From positions 3,841,160 through 3,905,159 of the forward strand of contig NZ_JACVFC010000001.1 in assembly GCF_014529935.1 (NCBI RefSeq): a stretch of 64,000 nucleotides of DNA, in the 5' to 3' direction. The notes below the pieces were generated by a model. The model was given only the letters and a program-made list of their open reading frames with translations. It ran no database searches and was not told where the DNA came from. The stretch is from Chitinophaga qingshengii (GTDB taxonomy: Bacteria; Bacteroidota; Bacteroidia; Chitinophagales; Chitinophagaceae). Shown here piece after piece: positions 1-8,637 of the stretch; position 1 is the first letter of the stretch; each line of letters begins with the position of its first letter. The translations under genes were made by a program, and so were the position numbers.

Positions 1-68
1 TTAACAATCATTTTCTGCCGGAAACGGGCTTTTTTCCGTAATTTACTTCCAACCAAAACAATCGCACT

Positions 69-1067
69 ATGTACGGCGGCGGATATATTTTCGACGAACC
101 AAACGGAAAACAGCTGCGGGAAGAACAACTGCACGATGATCCTGAAAAACTGGCTGCTTTTGAAGACAGAATTGCCAGAGGGGAAAAAATTGAGCCGGGC
201 GACTGGATGCCGGCGGAATATCGCAGACAACTCATCCGTTTGATAGAACAACATGCGCATTCAGAGATTATTGGCGCATTACCGGAAGGAACGTGGATAA
301 CCCGTGCTCCCGGTTTCAAACGTAAGCTGGCCCTGATTGCCAAGGTGCAGGATGAAATTGGCCATGGACAACTGTTGTACAATGCGGCAGAAACACTCGG
401 AAAATCGAGGGAAGCCATGATCAACGACCTGCTCAGCGGCAAATCCAAATATTCCAACGTATTTAATTATCCTGCCAAAACATGGGCGGATGTGACGGTC
501 ATCGGTTTCCTGATTGATGCGGCAGCGATTGTTAACCAGGTTGCCAATGCAAAAGGTTCGTATGGGCCTTATTGCCGGGCATTGGAGCGCATCTGTTATG
601 AAGAGAGCTTCCACCTGAAACAGGGGCACGATGCTTTTATTGAACTGGCTACCGGTACGCCGGAGCAGAAAGCCATGTTGCAGGATGCGCTGAATCGCTG
701 GTGGCAACCTATCATGCATTTCTTCGGCCCGCCGGATAAAACCTCCCAGCACAGCGAAAAACTGATGCAATGGAAAGTGAAAATGGCGAGCAATGATGAG
801 ATGCGTAACCAGTTCCTGGACAGCTATGTGCCTAAAATATGGGAATTGGGGCTTACGCTGCCAGACCCGTTGCTGCGCAAAAATACAGCTACCGGGCGCT
901 GGGAATATTCCGATCCGGACTGGAACGAGTTTTTCCGGGTGATCAACGGCGGTGGTCCCTGTAATGCAGAGCGGCTGCAGGTGCGGAAATGGGCGGAAGA
1001 GGAAGGTCGCTGGGTACGCAAGGCATTAATGAATCCGGCGGAGCGGCGCTCCTTGCCGGTGGCTTAA
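69..1067 (+). CDS. paaA: 1,2-phenylacetyl-CoA epoxidase, catalytic subunit PaaA
   Basis: Catalytic subunit of the multicomponent oxygenase that epoxidises the ring of phenylacetyl-CoA in aerobic phenylacetate breakdown in the cytoplasm. The 332-aa product is a ferritin-like helical protein. Two di-iron ligand motifs are visible: E96-I-G-H99 (within QDEIGHGQ) and E179-S-F-H182. The length fits the family. It is the first of four paa genes in the usual order A-B-C-D. The 80-bp gap to paaB is wider than the other spacings in the cluster. The upstream end of the operon lies outside the window, and I see no clear promoter in the 68 bases before the start. Confidence 0.96.
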   Translation: MYGGGYIFDEPNGKQLREEQLHDDPEKLAAFEDRIARGEKIEPGDWMPAEYRRQLIRLIEQHAHSEIIGALPEGTWITRAPGFKRKLALIAKVQDEIGHGQLLYNAAETLGKSREAMINDLLSGKSKYSNVFNYPAKTWADVTVIGFLIDAAAIVNQVANAKGSYGPYCRALERICYEESFHLKQGHDAFIELATGTPEQKAMLQDALNRWWQPIMHFFGPPDKTSQHSEKLMQWKVKMASNDEMRNQFLDSYVPKIWELGLTLPDPLLRKNTATGRWEYSDPDWNEFFRVINGGGPCNAERLQVRKWAEEEGRWVRKALMNPAERRSLPVA

Positions 1068-1147
1068 AATCGTATATACCTGCACGTTATCGCCTGCGAT
1101 CATGTCGACAGGCAGATTTTCGATTAAAAAAACCAATCAGTAAATTC

Positions 1148-1516
1148 ATGTCTAACGAGTCTTTAGATCCGCGTGTCAACAGGTTGAAACTGGGAGATCC
1201 CAGCGCGGTGATCAAAGTGGAAGAAGGGGAGAACTGGAATGTGTATGAGGTGTTTCACCAGGAGAAAAGAGGCGCCCATCATGAGCATGTGGGTTGTGTA
1301 CATGCACCGGACCCGCAGCTGGCGCTGGTATTTGCCAAAGAACAATTTGCCCGCCGCAAAAAATGCGTGAACCTGTGGGTGGTTAGAAGTGCCGATATTC
1401 TGGCCTTTGATGTGGAAGATGAAGATATGTTCGCCAACAACCTGGAAAAAAATTACCGCGATGCCAGTGGTTTCAAGGTAATGGAGAAGATCAACAAATT
1501 CAAACAATCCAAATGA
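1148..1516 (+). CDS. paaB: 1,2-phenylacetyl-CoA epoxidase subunit PaaB
   Basis: Small structural subunit (122 aa) of the phenylacetyl-CoA epoxidase; in the known enzyme it bridges PaaA-PaaC heterodimers. The frame is open further upstream (from about 989, overlapping paaA), but the ATG at 1148 gives the normal family length and a normal N-terminus (MSNESLDPRVNRLKL), so I chose it. The protein has the PaaB-type core (NWNVYEVFHQ; later LWVVRSADI). Its stop overlaps the paaC start in an ATGA arrangement, so translation of the two is probably coupled. Confidence 0.95.
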   Translation: MSNESLDPRVNRLKLGDPSAVIKVEEGENWNVYEVFHQEKRGAHHEHVGCVHAPDPQLALVFAKEQFARRKKCVNLWVVRSADILAFDVEDEDMFANNLEKNYRDASGFKVMEKINKFKQSK

Positions 1517-2277
1517 GCAGCAACGCAGCATTAACAGACCTTATCATAAAAATGGCCGACGATGAACTGGTTCAGGGCCACCGCAATTCCGAATGGACAG
1601 GCCTGGGGCCGGTGATGGAGGAAGATATCGCATTTTCTTCCATGGCACAGGATAAGATTGGCCATGCCTGGGCATTGTACCGTATCCTGCACGAAAACCT
1701 GGGCGGCGAAGATCCTGACCGCTTCGCGTTTATGCGGCCGGAGAAAGCGTTTAAATGTTCACACCTGGTGGAGATGCCCAACAGCGGCTATGATTTCAGC
1801 CTGATGCGGCACTTCCTGTTTGACCACGCCGAAACGGTACGGTATGAAAGTATGCGTGAGAGCAGCTTTGAACCGTTTCAGCAACTCAGTAAAAAATTCA
1901 GGGGCGAATTAAAATATCATACACTGCATGCCGACGCTTTTTTGATACAGTTGTGTAATGCCGGTGAGGAAGGATATGCCCGGATGCAGACGGCGCTGTA
2001 TGAAACCATCGCACTGGCAGCCGGCATTTTTGAACCCTCTGCTGCCTACGAAGAAACATTGATCGCCGATAAGGTATATCCCGGGGAGAAGGAACTGTAC
2101 AGCCGCTGGCTCGATCAGATCTATCCGGTACTGGTAAAGGCAGCGCTCAATCTTCCTGATATGAACACCATTACGCCGGTATATGGCGGCAGGCAAGGTT
2201 TTCATACCAGCTACCTGGTGCCGCTGCTGAAAGAGATGGGAGAAGTATTTAACCTGGACACGGAGGCCAGCTGGTAA
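1513..2277 (+). CDS. paaC: 1,2-phenylacetyl-CoA epoxidase subunit PaaC
   Basis: Ferritin-fold structural partner of PaaA (254 aa). The segment that matches the PaaA iron-ligand motif QDEIGH (residues 94-99) here reads QDKIGH (residues 46-51), so the ligand glutamate is a lysine. This fits the established view that PaaC is the non-catalytic paralogue and supports the complex rather than oxidising substrate. The gene starts inside the last codon of paaB (4-base overlap), and paaD begins five bases after its stop. Confidence 0.95.
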   Translation: MSSNAALTDLIIKMADDELVQGHRNSEWTGLGPVMEEDIAFSSMAQDKIGHAWALYRILHENLGGEDPDRFAFMRPEKAFKCSHLVEMPNSGYDFSLMRHFLFDHAETVRYESMRESSFEPFQQLSKKFRGELKYHTLHADAFLIQLCNAGEEGYARMQTALYETIALAAGIFEPSAAYEETLIADKVYPGEKELYSRWLDQIYPVLVKAALNLPDMNTITPVYGGRQGFHTSYLVPLLKEMGEVFNLDTEASW

Positions 2278-2282
2278 ATGTT

Positions 2283-2780
2283 ATGATGTCTGCCACTATT
2301 TCCAAAGAAGAGGTGTATGAGGCACTGGAACAGGTAATGGACCCGGAAATACCCGTGCTTAGCGTGATAGACCTCGGTATGATCACCGGTGTGGAAATCA
2401 CGGAAGGACAACCGGTGCTGATCCGTATGATTCCTACGTTTGCGGCCTGCCCGGCGGTAAGTTATATTAAAGACAACATCCGGACAGTGGTGGAAAAAGC
2501 GCTTGGGATAGCCGTTACCGTAGAAATAGATAAACAGGTGCATTGGGAAAGCAACCGGATGACGTCTGCCGCTAAAGAAAAATTAAAAAACTTTGGCATC
2601 GCGCCACCACCGGTACTGGAAGGAGAGGTGCGCCCGGAAATTATGCTGAACACCCCTTGTCCGCATTGTGGAAGTGAACATACCTATCTCCGCTCGCCGT
2701 TTGGTTCCACGCTGTGTCGTGCGATTCATTACTGTAAATCCTGCGGACAGGTATTTGAACAGTTCAAACCGCTGGAATAA
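2283..2780 (+). CDS. paaD: Phenylacetyl-CoA epoxidase-associated maturation protein PaaD
   Basis: 165-aa protein of the PaaD/MIP18 (DUF59) family, thought to help iron-sulfur or di-iron maturation of the epoxidase. The N-terminal MIP18-like domain spans about residues 7-85 (DPEIPVLSVIDLGMI) and contains C56. A C-terminal zinc-ribbon-like segment has C126xxC129 and C151xxC154. It is the last paa gene in the run. paaE, the reductase, is not downstream: nadD follows after a 92-bp gap. paaE must lie upstream of the window or elsewhere. A second in-frame ATG lies directly after the first. Confidence 0.93.
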   Translation: MMSATISKEEVYEALEQVMDPEIPVLSVIDLGMITGVEITEGQPVLIRMIPTFAACPAVSYIKDNIRTVVEKALGIAVTVEIDKQVHWESNRMTSAAKEKLKNFGIAPPPVLEGEVRPEIMLNTPCPHCGSEHTYLRSPFGSTLCRAIHYCKSCGQVFEQFKPLE

Positions 2781-2872
2781 GCGTTGTTTCTATGTTTCCT
2801 GATGGCTATCGAAGGAAATGCCTATTTTTACACGTATTATTTAGTGGCCATTGGCAAATTATACGATGAAAC

Positions 2873-3442
2873 ATGAGAATAGGTTTGTATTTCGGGTCTT
2901 TTAATCCTATACACACAGGGCATTTGATCATTGCCAATTATGTAGCATACAATACTGACCTGGACAAAGTATGGTTTGTGGTTTCCCCGCAGAACCCATT
3001 GAAGACTTCTTCCACATTGTTGAATGAACATGACCGCTTTCACCTGGTGGAACTGGCCATCAAGGATGAACCACGTTTGCGCGCGAGTAATATTGAGTTT
3101 TCCCTGCCACGGCCTTCCTTCACGGTAGATACGCTGGCTTATATGGGAGAGAAGTTTCCGACACAGGAGTTTGCGATCATTATGGGGAGCGACAGCTTTC
3201 AGAACCTGCCGCGGTGGAAAAATTATATGCACATTGTACAACATTATCCGATCTATGTATACCGCCGTCCGGGGCATGATATCACCGATACCTATGGTGC
3301 AAAGGTAGAAATACTGGATGCGCCCATGCTGGACATTTCCGCTACCAACATCCGGCAATGGATCAGGGAAGGGAAGTCCGTACGGTATATGGTACCGGAT
3401 AATGTAATCAACTATATACAGGAGAATAACTATTTCCGCTGA
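2873..3442 (+). CDS. nadD: Nicotinate-nucleotide adenylyltransferase NadD
   Basis: Transfers AMP from ATP to nicotinate mononucleotide, a step in NAD synthesis, in the cytoplasm. The 189-aa product has the nucleotidyltransferase motif at the N-terminus (GSFNPIHTGHL, with H14-T-G-H17) and the C-terminal ISATNIR motif that binds the ATP phosphates. The length is typical. It starts 92 bp after paaD and probably has its own promoter, although I see no perfect one. Its 3' end overlaps the convergent AI-2E-type gene by 13 bp. Confidence 0.96.
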   Translation: MRIGLYFGSFNPIHTGHLIIANYVAYNTDLDKVWFVVSPQNPLKTSSTLLNEHDRFHLVELAIKDEPRLRASNIEFSLPRPSFTVDTLAYMGEKFPTQEFAIIMGSDSFQNLPRWKNYMHIVQHYPIYVYRRPGHDITDTYGAKVEILDAPMLDISATNIRQWIREGKSVRYMVPDNVINYIQENNYFR

Positions 3443-4515
3443 TCGGTAGCTGGTCCGCCGCCCGCTGCGGTGGTTCCCGGCTGCAGGTGCCGTTTGCGGT
3501 CCCTTCTTTTTACCAGGTATTCGTTGGAATAGATTTCCAGCAACAGGATAAACATGGAAATCAGCAGGGGACCGAATATCAGCCCGATAAACCCGAAGAG
3601 ATTAACGCCGATGATCACACCGAAGATGGTGATCAGGGGATGAACGTCTGCTATCTTCTTCGCCAGCAGCAGCCGCGATATGTTGTCTGAAATACCCACC
3701 ACCCCAAAACCATATACCAGGATGGCAATGCCCTGCCAGATATTGCCTACGGCCAACAGGTATACGCCCATGGGCACATATACGGCCGCTGCGCCAATTA
3801 CCGGCAACATGGCCGTGAAGCAGGTAATCACAAACCAGAAAAACGGCTGCGGCACGCCAAAAACCAGGTAGCCTATCAACGATACCACACCCTGGATCAC
3901 CGCAATCAGGGGAATACCCAGCGCATTGGCAAATACCAGCGTGTTAAACTCCCGTCCTAACCGTTCTACATTCTCATCCCGGAGGGGAATATATTCATAC
4001 AGGGTTTCTTCCATCTTACGGCCGTTCACCAGCATAAAATACAGGATAAAGTACATGATGGCTATAGCCGTAAGCGTATTGAACGTAGCGCCCAGGAACC
4101 CCGGGAGAAAGGCTGTCACACCGTCCTGTATTTTTTGCAGTTGCTGGGTAGAAAGAAGATCAACGCCAATTTCCTGGTGGAGCTTTTCGTTGAAATCCCG
4201 GGCCTTGTTGACCAGTTCACCTGAATGGGCCGCCGCATAAGCGATGCGGGAAGACAGCATATTAACCAGTGCACCGATGGGCAGCAGGATGATCAGGAAA
4301 GAAGCGGTCATCAGCAGTGCGGCAGCCAGGCTCTTTTTCCATTTGCGGACTTCCACCAGGCGGTACATCCATTTGCGGCAGATCACATATAGAGTGATGG
4401 CGCCCAGGAATCCGGGGAAGAATGTGTATAACTCCTTAAACAGCAGGAGTGCCAGGAAAAGGATCAGTAAAAGAAACCCAATTTGTTTAAGACGGTCGTT
4501 GTCCAGGTAGCTCAT
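3430..4515 (-). CDS. AI-2E family transporter-like membrane protein (PerM/UPF0118)
   Basis: 361-aa polytopic inner-membrane protein of the AI-2E exporter/PerM family. The hydrophobicity pattern fits about eight segments: paired N-terminal helices at residues ~10-45 and 60-85, an extended soluble region rich in charged residues at ~90-150, then a C-terminal bundle with GVIIGVNLFGFIGLIFGPLL. Family members export small molecules or ions, and the substrate here cannot be read. The frame extends 12 codons upstream, but the ATG at 4515 gives a cleaner N-terminus (MSYLDNDRLKQ). The 3' end overlaps nadD on the opposite strand. Confidence 0.85.
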   Translation of the reverse strand: MSYLDNDRLKQIGFLLLILFLALLLFKELYTFFPGFLGAITLYVICRKWMYRLVEVRKWKKSLAAALLMTASFLIILLPIGALVNMLSSRIAYAAAHSGELVNKARDFNEKLHQEIGVDLLSTQQLQKIQDGVTAFLPGFLGATFNTLTAIAIMYFILYFMLVNGRKMEETLYEYIPLRDENVERLGREFNTLVFANALGIPLIAVIQGVVSLIGYLVFGVPQPFFWFVITCFTAMLPVIGAAAVYVPMGVYLLAVGNIWQGIAILVYGFGVVGISDNISRLLLAKKIADVHPLITIFGVIIGVNLFGFIGLIFGPLLISMFILLLEIYSNEYLVKRRDRKRHLQPGTTAAGGGPATDQRK

Positions 4516-4725
4516 AGTACATAATATCGGATAATTAACCGGTACCGGCAAAAAACGAACCAGCGCATCCGGCCTTGATAGCTAAACAAAAAACCGTAAA
4601 GCTTGTTCTTAATGCGGAATTTTAGTGGAAAGTTTTATACATTATTCATTTATGGAATGGTGTTTGTGAACCTTTATGTACCAAAAAAATGAAAACTTTT
4701 ATTCTCTCACCTTAAAACCTATTTT

Positions 4726-4920
4726 ATGAACAACAGTTCCAAAGCGGTAGTTTCTTTCATCGTTGGTGCGGCCGTAGGCGTAGCAGTAGGGTATTTCCTG
4801 AACTCTGACAAAAAAGATGAGCTGGTAGAAAAGCTGAAAGACCAGCGCGACAAACTGAAAGACAAATGGAGAAAGAGGAAAGATCAGTTCCAGGACGAGC
4901 TGGAAAATGAGTTGGCATAA
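4726..4920 (+). CDS. YtxH-like small membrane protein
   Basis: 64-aa protein with one glycine-zipper-like membrane segment (residues ~8-26; VGAAVGVAVGYFL) followed by a highly charged lysine/glutamate coiled-coil tail. This is the architecture of YtxH/DUF883-type stress proteins. It is the first of three closely spaced small genes with a holin-like protein and an unknown protein. The layout resembles enterobacterial yqjD-yqjE-yqjK, in which YqjD tethers ribosomes to the membrane. That functional parallel is inference. Confidence 0.8.
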   Translation: MNNSSKAVVSFIVGAAVGVAVGYFLNSDKKDELVEKLKDQRDKLKDKWRKRKDQFQDELENELA

Positions 4921-4946
4921 CCCCTAAGCTGTTTAAAAAGCATTGC

Positions 4947-5405
4947 ATGGAAGAAAATTTCGGCAACTATTTTAATCAAACAGGCAAGGTTGCCAGGGAA
5001 TACCTGGAAACCAGGCTGGACCTGCTGAAGCTCCAGGCAGCAGGAAAGCTATCGAAAGCATTGGGATTATTTTTCTCCCTGACGATGGCTTTCCTGTTGT
5101 TCTTTTTCGTGATTGTATTTCTCGGAATGGTAGTAGGGTTCTGGATTGGCGAGATGACCGGCAGTTTCACGATTGGTTTTTCGTGTGCGGCAGGCCTGTT
5201 TGTATTATTATTTGTGGCAATCCTGTTGTTCCGCCGGCAGTTGATTCAGCGACCGCTCACCCGGTTGTTGTTGACAGAGCTGGTAGAAGAGATCACGGAA
5301 CGTGACGAACAATCCAATCACATTCATAACCAGCCGGGACACAATCCCGATGCGTATGGACATGTGCCCGATGAAGAGGCCACAGAAAACACTTCAAAAG
5401 GATAA
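4947..5405 (+). CDS. Holin-X/DUF1469-like phage holin family membrane protein
   Basis: 152-aa protein. An amphipathic N-terminus (YLETRLDLLKLQAAGKLSKA) precedes two transmembrane helices at about residues 45-70 and 80-103, followed by a polar tail. This matches the putative holin superfamily that includes YqjE. Despite the name, chromosomal members are not phage lysis genes, and there is no phage context here. It starts 26 bp after the YtxH-like gene and lies 18 bp before the next gene, so the three are probably one transcript. Confidence 0.8.
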   Translation: MEENFGNYFNQTGKVAREYLETRLDLLKLQAAGKLSKALGLFFSLTMAFLLFFFVIVFLGMVVGFWIGEMTGSFTIGFSCAAGLFVLLFVAILLFRRQLIQRPLTRLLLTELVEEITERDEQSNHIHNQPGHNPDAYGHVPDEEATENTSKG

Positions 5406-5423
5406 CATGAAAAATGTTTACAC

Positions 5424-5789
5424 ATGCGTAAGGTAAAAGTAACCAATCAGGAAACCCTGGACCTGGAAATAGCCCGTTTGAAGATGCGCACACGGCAACT
5501 GGAAAATGATCTGGGTAAGCGGGTGGACTTCTTCAGGGATAACTACAAAAAAATGGCCCTCAACGCCGTTATCCCCGGCAGTGCCAGACATAGCGGTGTG
5601 TTGAATATAGCCGCCAATGTGGCCAAAATGGCCTGGGGCAGTGGTAAATTCAAGAATTTTGCTACCGGCGCCCTCATGACGGCGCTGGAGTTTATTGGTG
5701 TACAGCTGGGCATCAATATTTTCAACAAAGTAGCCAACAACCGCCGTAAGAAGAAAAAAGCGGCGGAAGCCAACCCGGAGGCGGAATAA
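5424..5789 (+). CDS. Conserved small protein of unknown function, third gene of the YtxH/holin-like triad
   Basis: 121-aa protein that I do not recognise. It has a coiled-coil-prone N-terminus (LEIARLKMRTRQLENDL), a middle section with glycine/alanine-rich weakly hydrophobic stretches (residues ~60-100), and a basic tail (NNRRKKKKAAEANPEAE). Its position after a YtxH-like and a DUF1469-like gene suggests a membrane-peripheral role comparable to YqjK, but this is inference. Its stop codon is immediately adjacent, with zero gap, to the stop of the convergent radical SAM gene. Confidence 0.75.
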   Translation: MRKVKVTNQETLDLEIARLKMRTRQLENDLGKRVDFFRDNYKKMALNAVIPGSARHSGVLNIAANVAKMAWGSGKFKNFATGALMTALEFIGVQLGINIFNKVANNRRKKKKAAEANPEAE

Positions 5790-6815
5790 CTAGCCCCACA
5801 CCTTGGTACCCTCACTGCAATTGGCACAGATGTCGATGTTTTTCCGGGTTTCCAGGATCTGGCTACGGAAACGGATATACTCTTTGTTGTGCCACAATGC
5901 CTTGAATGATTCTTTTTTGAGATTACCCAGCCGGTGCTGTGCATCCTTGTCGAAACAACAAGGTACCACCAGGCCGTCCCAGGTTACTACCGGAGAATGC
6001 CAGAGGCGCCAGCAATGGTTGCCGAGCTTATTTTTGATGGCATAAGTGCCATCCTCGTTACGATGGTAGCGGGAATATTTATCGATCGTAGGAATGAGGC
6101 GGTTGCCTTCTTCATAATCATACACCTGTGCGGTCTTGAAGCGTACCTGGTCTACCCCGATTTCTTTCGCCAGTTGTTTGATGTCTTCTATCTGATGCTC
6201 GTTGGGCTTTACCACGAGGAACTGGAAGAATACAAACGGCTTGTTGGATTTCAGCTCCTTTTTCCACTTCACGATATTTTTAGCCCCCTGGATTACCTTG
6301 TCCAGCTGACCTCCCACCCGGTACTGCGTATATACGTCCTGGGTAGTGCCGTCAATGGAGATAATAAGCCTGTCAAGCCCACTTTCCACTGTTTTTTTGG
6401 CATTGGCCTCTGTCAGGTAGTGCGCATTGGTGGAAGTAGCGGTATAGATGCCTTTATCGGAAGCATATTTCACCATGTCCAGGAAACCCGGGTTGAGGTA
6501 AGGTTCTCCCTGAAAATAAAAGATCAGGTATAACAGCTCTTTAGAGATTTCATCGATGGTTTTGCGGAAAAAGTCCTGTTCCAGCATCCCGGTGGGGCGT
6601 GTAAATGCCCGCAGGCCGCTCGGACATTCCGGGCAGCGGAGGTTGCAGGAGGTGGTGGGCTCAAAAGACATGGAAATGGGGTATCCCCATTGTACCGGCT
6701 TATTGGTCCACTTGCTCATAAAGTAACTCCCCAGCACTTTCCCGGCGTTCCAGGCACGACGGAAAGTGAATTTGGAAGCGAGGTTCAGGGTATCATTCAG
6801 GTTAAAATCAGGCAT
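5790..6815 (-). CDS. Radical SAM/SPASM domain protein
   Basis: 341-aa radical S-adenosylmethionine enzyme. The [4Fe-4S] motif is C57-N-L-R-C61-P-E-C64, followed by a TIM-barrel core with the glycine/glutamate segment YFQGEPYLNP. The C-terminal ~80 residues form a SPASM-like domain with further cysteines (HCW, VVPCCFDKDAQHRLGN, IDICANC) that should bind auxiliary clusters. Family members modify peptides or other substrates. No precursor peptide gene is evident beside it, so the substrate is unknown. The stop abuts the stop of the gene on the opposite strand. Confidence 0.88.
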   Translation of the reverse strand: MPDFNLNDTLNLASKFTFRRAWNAGKVLGSYFMSKWTNKPVQWGYPISMSFEPTTSCNLRCPECPSGLRAFTRPTGMLEQDFFRKTIDEISKELLYLIFYFQGEPYLNPGFLDMVKYASDKGIYTATSTNAHYLTEANAKKTVESGLDRLIISIDGTTQDVYTQYRVGGQLDKVIQGAKNIVKWKKELKSNKPFVFFQFLVVKPNEHQIEDIKQLAKEIGVDQVRFKTAQVYDYEEGNRLIPTIDKYSRYHRNEDGTYAIKNKLGNHCWRLWHSPVVTWDGLVVPCCFDKDAQHRLGNLKKESFKALWHNKEYIRFRSQILETRKNIDICANCSEGTKVWG

Positions 6816-6945
6816 ATAAAATTCACTTGACCTATGTAAAAGTAGCGTCTTTAAACAAATTATAGCCTATACTTGCCGTAAAAAAAGGTCTGCCCCATTA
6901 AAAAGCAGCCCCATCACCCGAATCCCTGCAACTAATTGAAACAAC

Positions 6946-7713
6946 GTGAAACGTAATTGGTACCGCATTATTTTATTAACTGTATTGATACTTCTGCTGG
7001 CACATGTGGCCTGGAGATGGTGGAGTTTCCGGCATGGGCGCATTTCTTTTGTGCGGTATGAAGAGTTTGGGATTGATATGCCGGTGAATTATAAGATCCA
7101 CGGAATTGATGTATCTAAATTTCAGAAGGATATTAACTGGCATGCCGTTAAACAGATGCAGGTGGATAATATTCGTATATCCTTTGCCTTTATAAAGGCA
7201 ACAGAAGGGATTACCCGCCAGGATGCCGCTTTCCGGCAGAACTGGGAACGGGCCGGTAAGGCCGGATTGATTCGGGGCGCCTATCATTTCTTTTACAGTA
7301 CCCGTGATCCGTTGAAACAGGCGATTAATTTCAGGAATGTGGTAGACCTTCAACCGGGCGATCTGCCGCCGGTGCTGGATATAGAAACCAGCAACAGCCA
7401 GCCGGCAGCGGTGATCCGCAGTACCGCCAAAATATGGCTGGAAGAGATGGAAAAGGCCTACAAGGTAAAACCGATCATCTACACCAATATTCATTTCTAT
7501 GAAACGTATCTTGGCAGTGAGTTTGATGATTACCCTTTATGGATAGCGCATTATTACCAGAAAGAACGGCCGGCATCCAAAAGGGCCTGGCTTTTCTGGC
7601 AACACAGTGATATTGGCAGGGTAAACGGGATCAGAACTACCGTTGACTTTAACGTATTCAGAGGTGACAGCACCGATCTGGAGCGGTTGCGGATACGGGA
7701 GCAAAGAAATTAA
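6946..7713 (+). CDS. GH25 family lysozyme, membrane-anchored
   Basis: 255-aa peptidoglycan muramidase of glycoside hydrolase family 25. An N-terminal transmembrane anchor (residues ~7-24) precedes the catalytic barrel. Active-site features visible are G53-I-D55 at the first strand, ATEG, GAYHFF, and D145-I-E147, the DxE catalytic pair. The start codon is GTG. This gives the basic residues and membrane segment expected of the family, and no better ATG lies upstream in frame. The enzyme would act in the periplasm on cell-wall glycan. A small membrane-protein gene begins 4 bp after its stop. Confidence 0.9.
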   Translation: MKRNWYRIILLTVLILLLAHVAWRWWSFRHGRISFVRYEEFGIDMPVNYKIHGIDVSKFQKDINWHAVKQMQVDNIRISFAFIKATEGITRQDAAFRQNWERAGKAGLIRGAYHFFYSTRDPLKQAINFRNVVDLQPGDLPPVLDIETSNSQPAAVIRSTAKIWLEEMEKAYKVKPIIYTNIHFYETYLGSEFDDYPLWIAHYYQKERPASKRAWLFWQHSDIGRVNGIRTTVDFNVFRGDSTDLERLRIREQRN

Positions 7714-7717
7714 TTAT

Positions 7718-7996
7718 ATGGCAACAGAAAACGAAACCGGCACTCCCCAGGAAGACCCTAACAAATTGGACAAAGACCTTTTCTGGTTTTTGATCAAGAT
7801 CATGCGTACCATCTTTGTCGGATTTTTCTGGATGTTTATCAACGTATTCCTGGGACTGTACCTGGGATTTGCCGTGCCGGAGGAGTCAACCCCCGGCCGG
7901 CTGATTTTCTTTTATACCTGGTTTGTGGTGTCCCTGGCCGCCTACCTTTATATGGTATGGCGTTTCTGGCGCAAGAAGATGGATGCGCCGCGTTAA
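7718..7996 (+). CDS. Small two-helix membrane protein, unknown function
   Basis: 92-aa protein with an acidic polar N-terminus (~25 residues) and two transmembrane helices at about residues 27-53 and 63-84, ending in a basic tail (FWRKKMDAPR). I do not recognise the family. The ATG at 7718, four bases after the lysozyme stop, is preferred to the longer open frame that overlaps the lysozyme. The two genes are probably co-transcribed. Its TTAA end is shared with the convergent CAP-domain gene, so the same four bases provide both stop codons. Confidence 0.72.
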   Translation: MATENETGTPQEDPNKLDKDLFWFLIKIMRTIFVGFFWMFINVFLGLYLGFAVPEESTPGRLIFFYTWFVVSLAAYLYMVWRFWRKKMDAPR

Positions 7997-8637
7997 TTCC
8001 CCATTCTGCGGCCCAGGTCCATGGTCCAGTAATTACCTGACTTACCGATGCCCATTTCCTTGAAATTGCCGTTCATGATGTTTTTACAGTGCCCCGGGCT
8101 GTTGATCCAGCCGGTGATCACGCTTTGCTCGTCCATATACCCTTTGGCAATGTTTTCTCCATAGGTATTCCATTTGTATCCTACCGCGTCGAGACGGGCG
8201 CCCGGATCTGTGCCACTGGGGGAGTTGTGATCGAAATAATTGTTTTTGTTCATGTCTGCACTGTGATCGTACGCTGCTTTTTCGAGCAGGTCGTTCCAGG
8301 TAACCGGCCCTACCGGCGGCATTTGCTGGCCTCCGCAATTACAACCTTTGGCGCGGACACCATTTACCAGTGTCAGCAGAGCGTTACGGTCAATATTGTT
8401 GCCGGCTACTCCTGTTGTTGGCGGGGGCGTAGTGGTGGGCGGCGTGGTGGTGCCCGGATTGGTACCCGTTCCCGGTTTGGAAGTGTCTCCTGCGGGTTTT
8501 CCCGGTGTTGTTGTCTTTGTTGTATCAGTTGTAGATCCCGAATTAACAGGGAGCAAGGGCATATCTTTTGAACAACCCGTAAATACTGCTACTGCCACAC
8601 ATACACATAAAATCGCACAAATAAATTTCCCTGTCAT
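7993..8637 (-). CDS. CAP-domain (SCP/PR1-like) lipoprotein
   Basis: 214-aa secreted lipoprotein. The signal peptide ends in a lipobox (AVFTGCSKD, Cys at ~22). A low-complexity Pro/Thr/Gly linker spans residues ~35-75, followed by a bacterial-type CAP domain of about 125 residues. CAP hallmarks are NNYFDHNSPSGTDP, GENIAKGY and the C-terminal GHCKNIMNGNFKEMGIG. CAP proteins are extracytoplasmic, and their biochemical role in bacteria is mostly undefined. A direct repeat and a small hairpin lie in the leader side of the gene (8697-8750). Confidence 0.9.
   Translation of the reverse strand: MTGKFICAILCVCVAVAVFTGCSKDMPLLPVNSGSTTDTTKTTTPGKPAGDTSKPGTGTNPGTTTPPTTTPPPTTGVAGNNIDRNALLTLVNGVRAKGCNCGGQQMPPVGPVTWNDLLEKAAYDHSADMNKNNYFDHNSPSGTDPGARLDAVGYKWNTYGENIAKGYMDEQSVITGWINSPGHCKNIMNGNFKEMGIGKSGNYWTMDLGRRMGN

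Noticed and set aside
4947..5405. Prophage lysis gene (holin-like)
   Set aside because: No phage structural, integrase or lysis genes are nearby; the family occurs as ordinary chromosomal membrane proteins.
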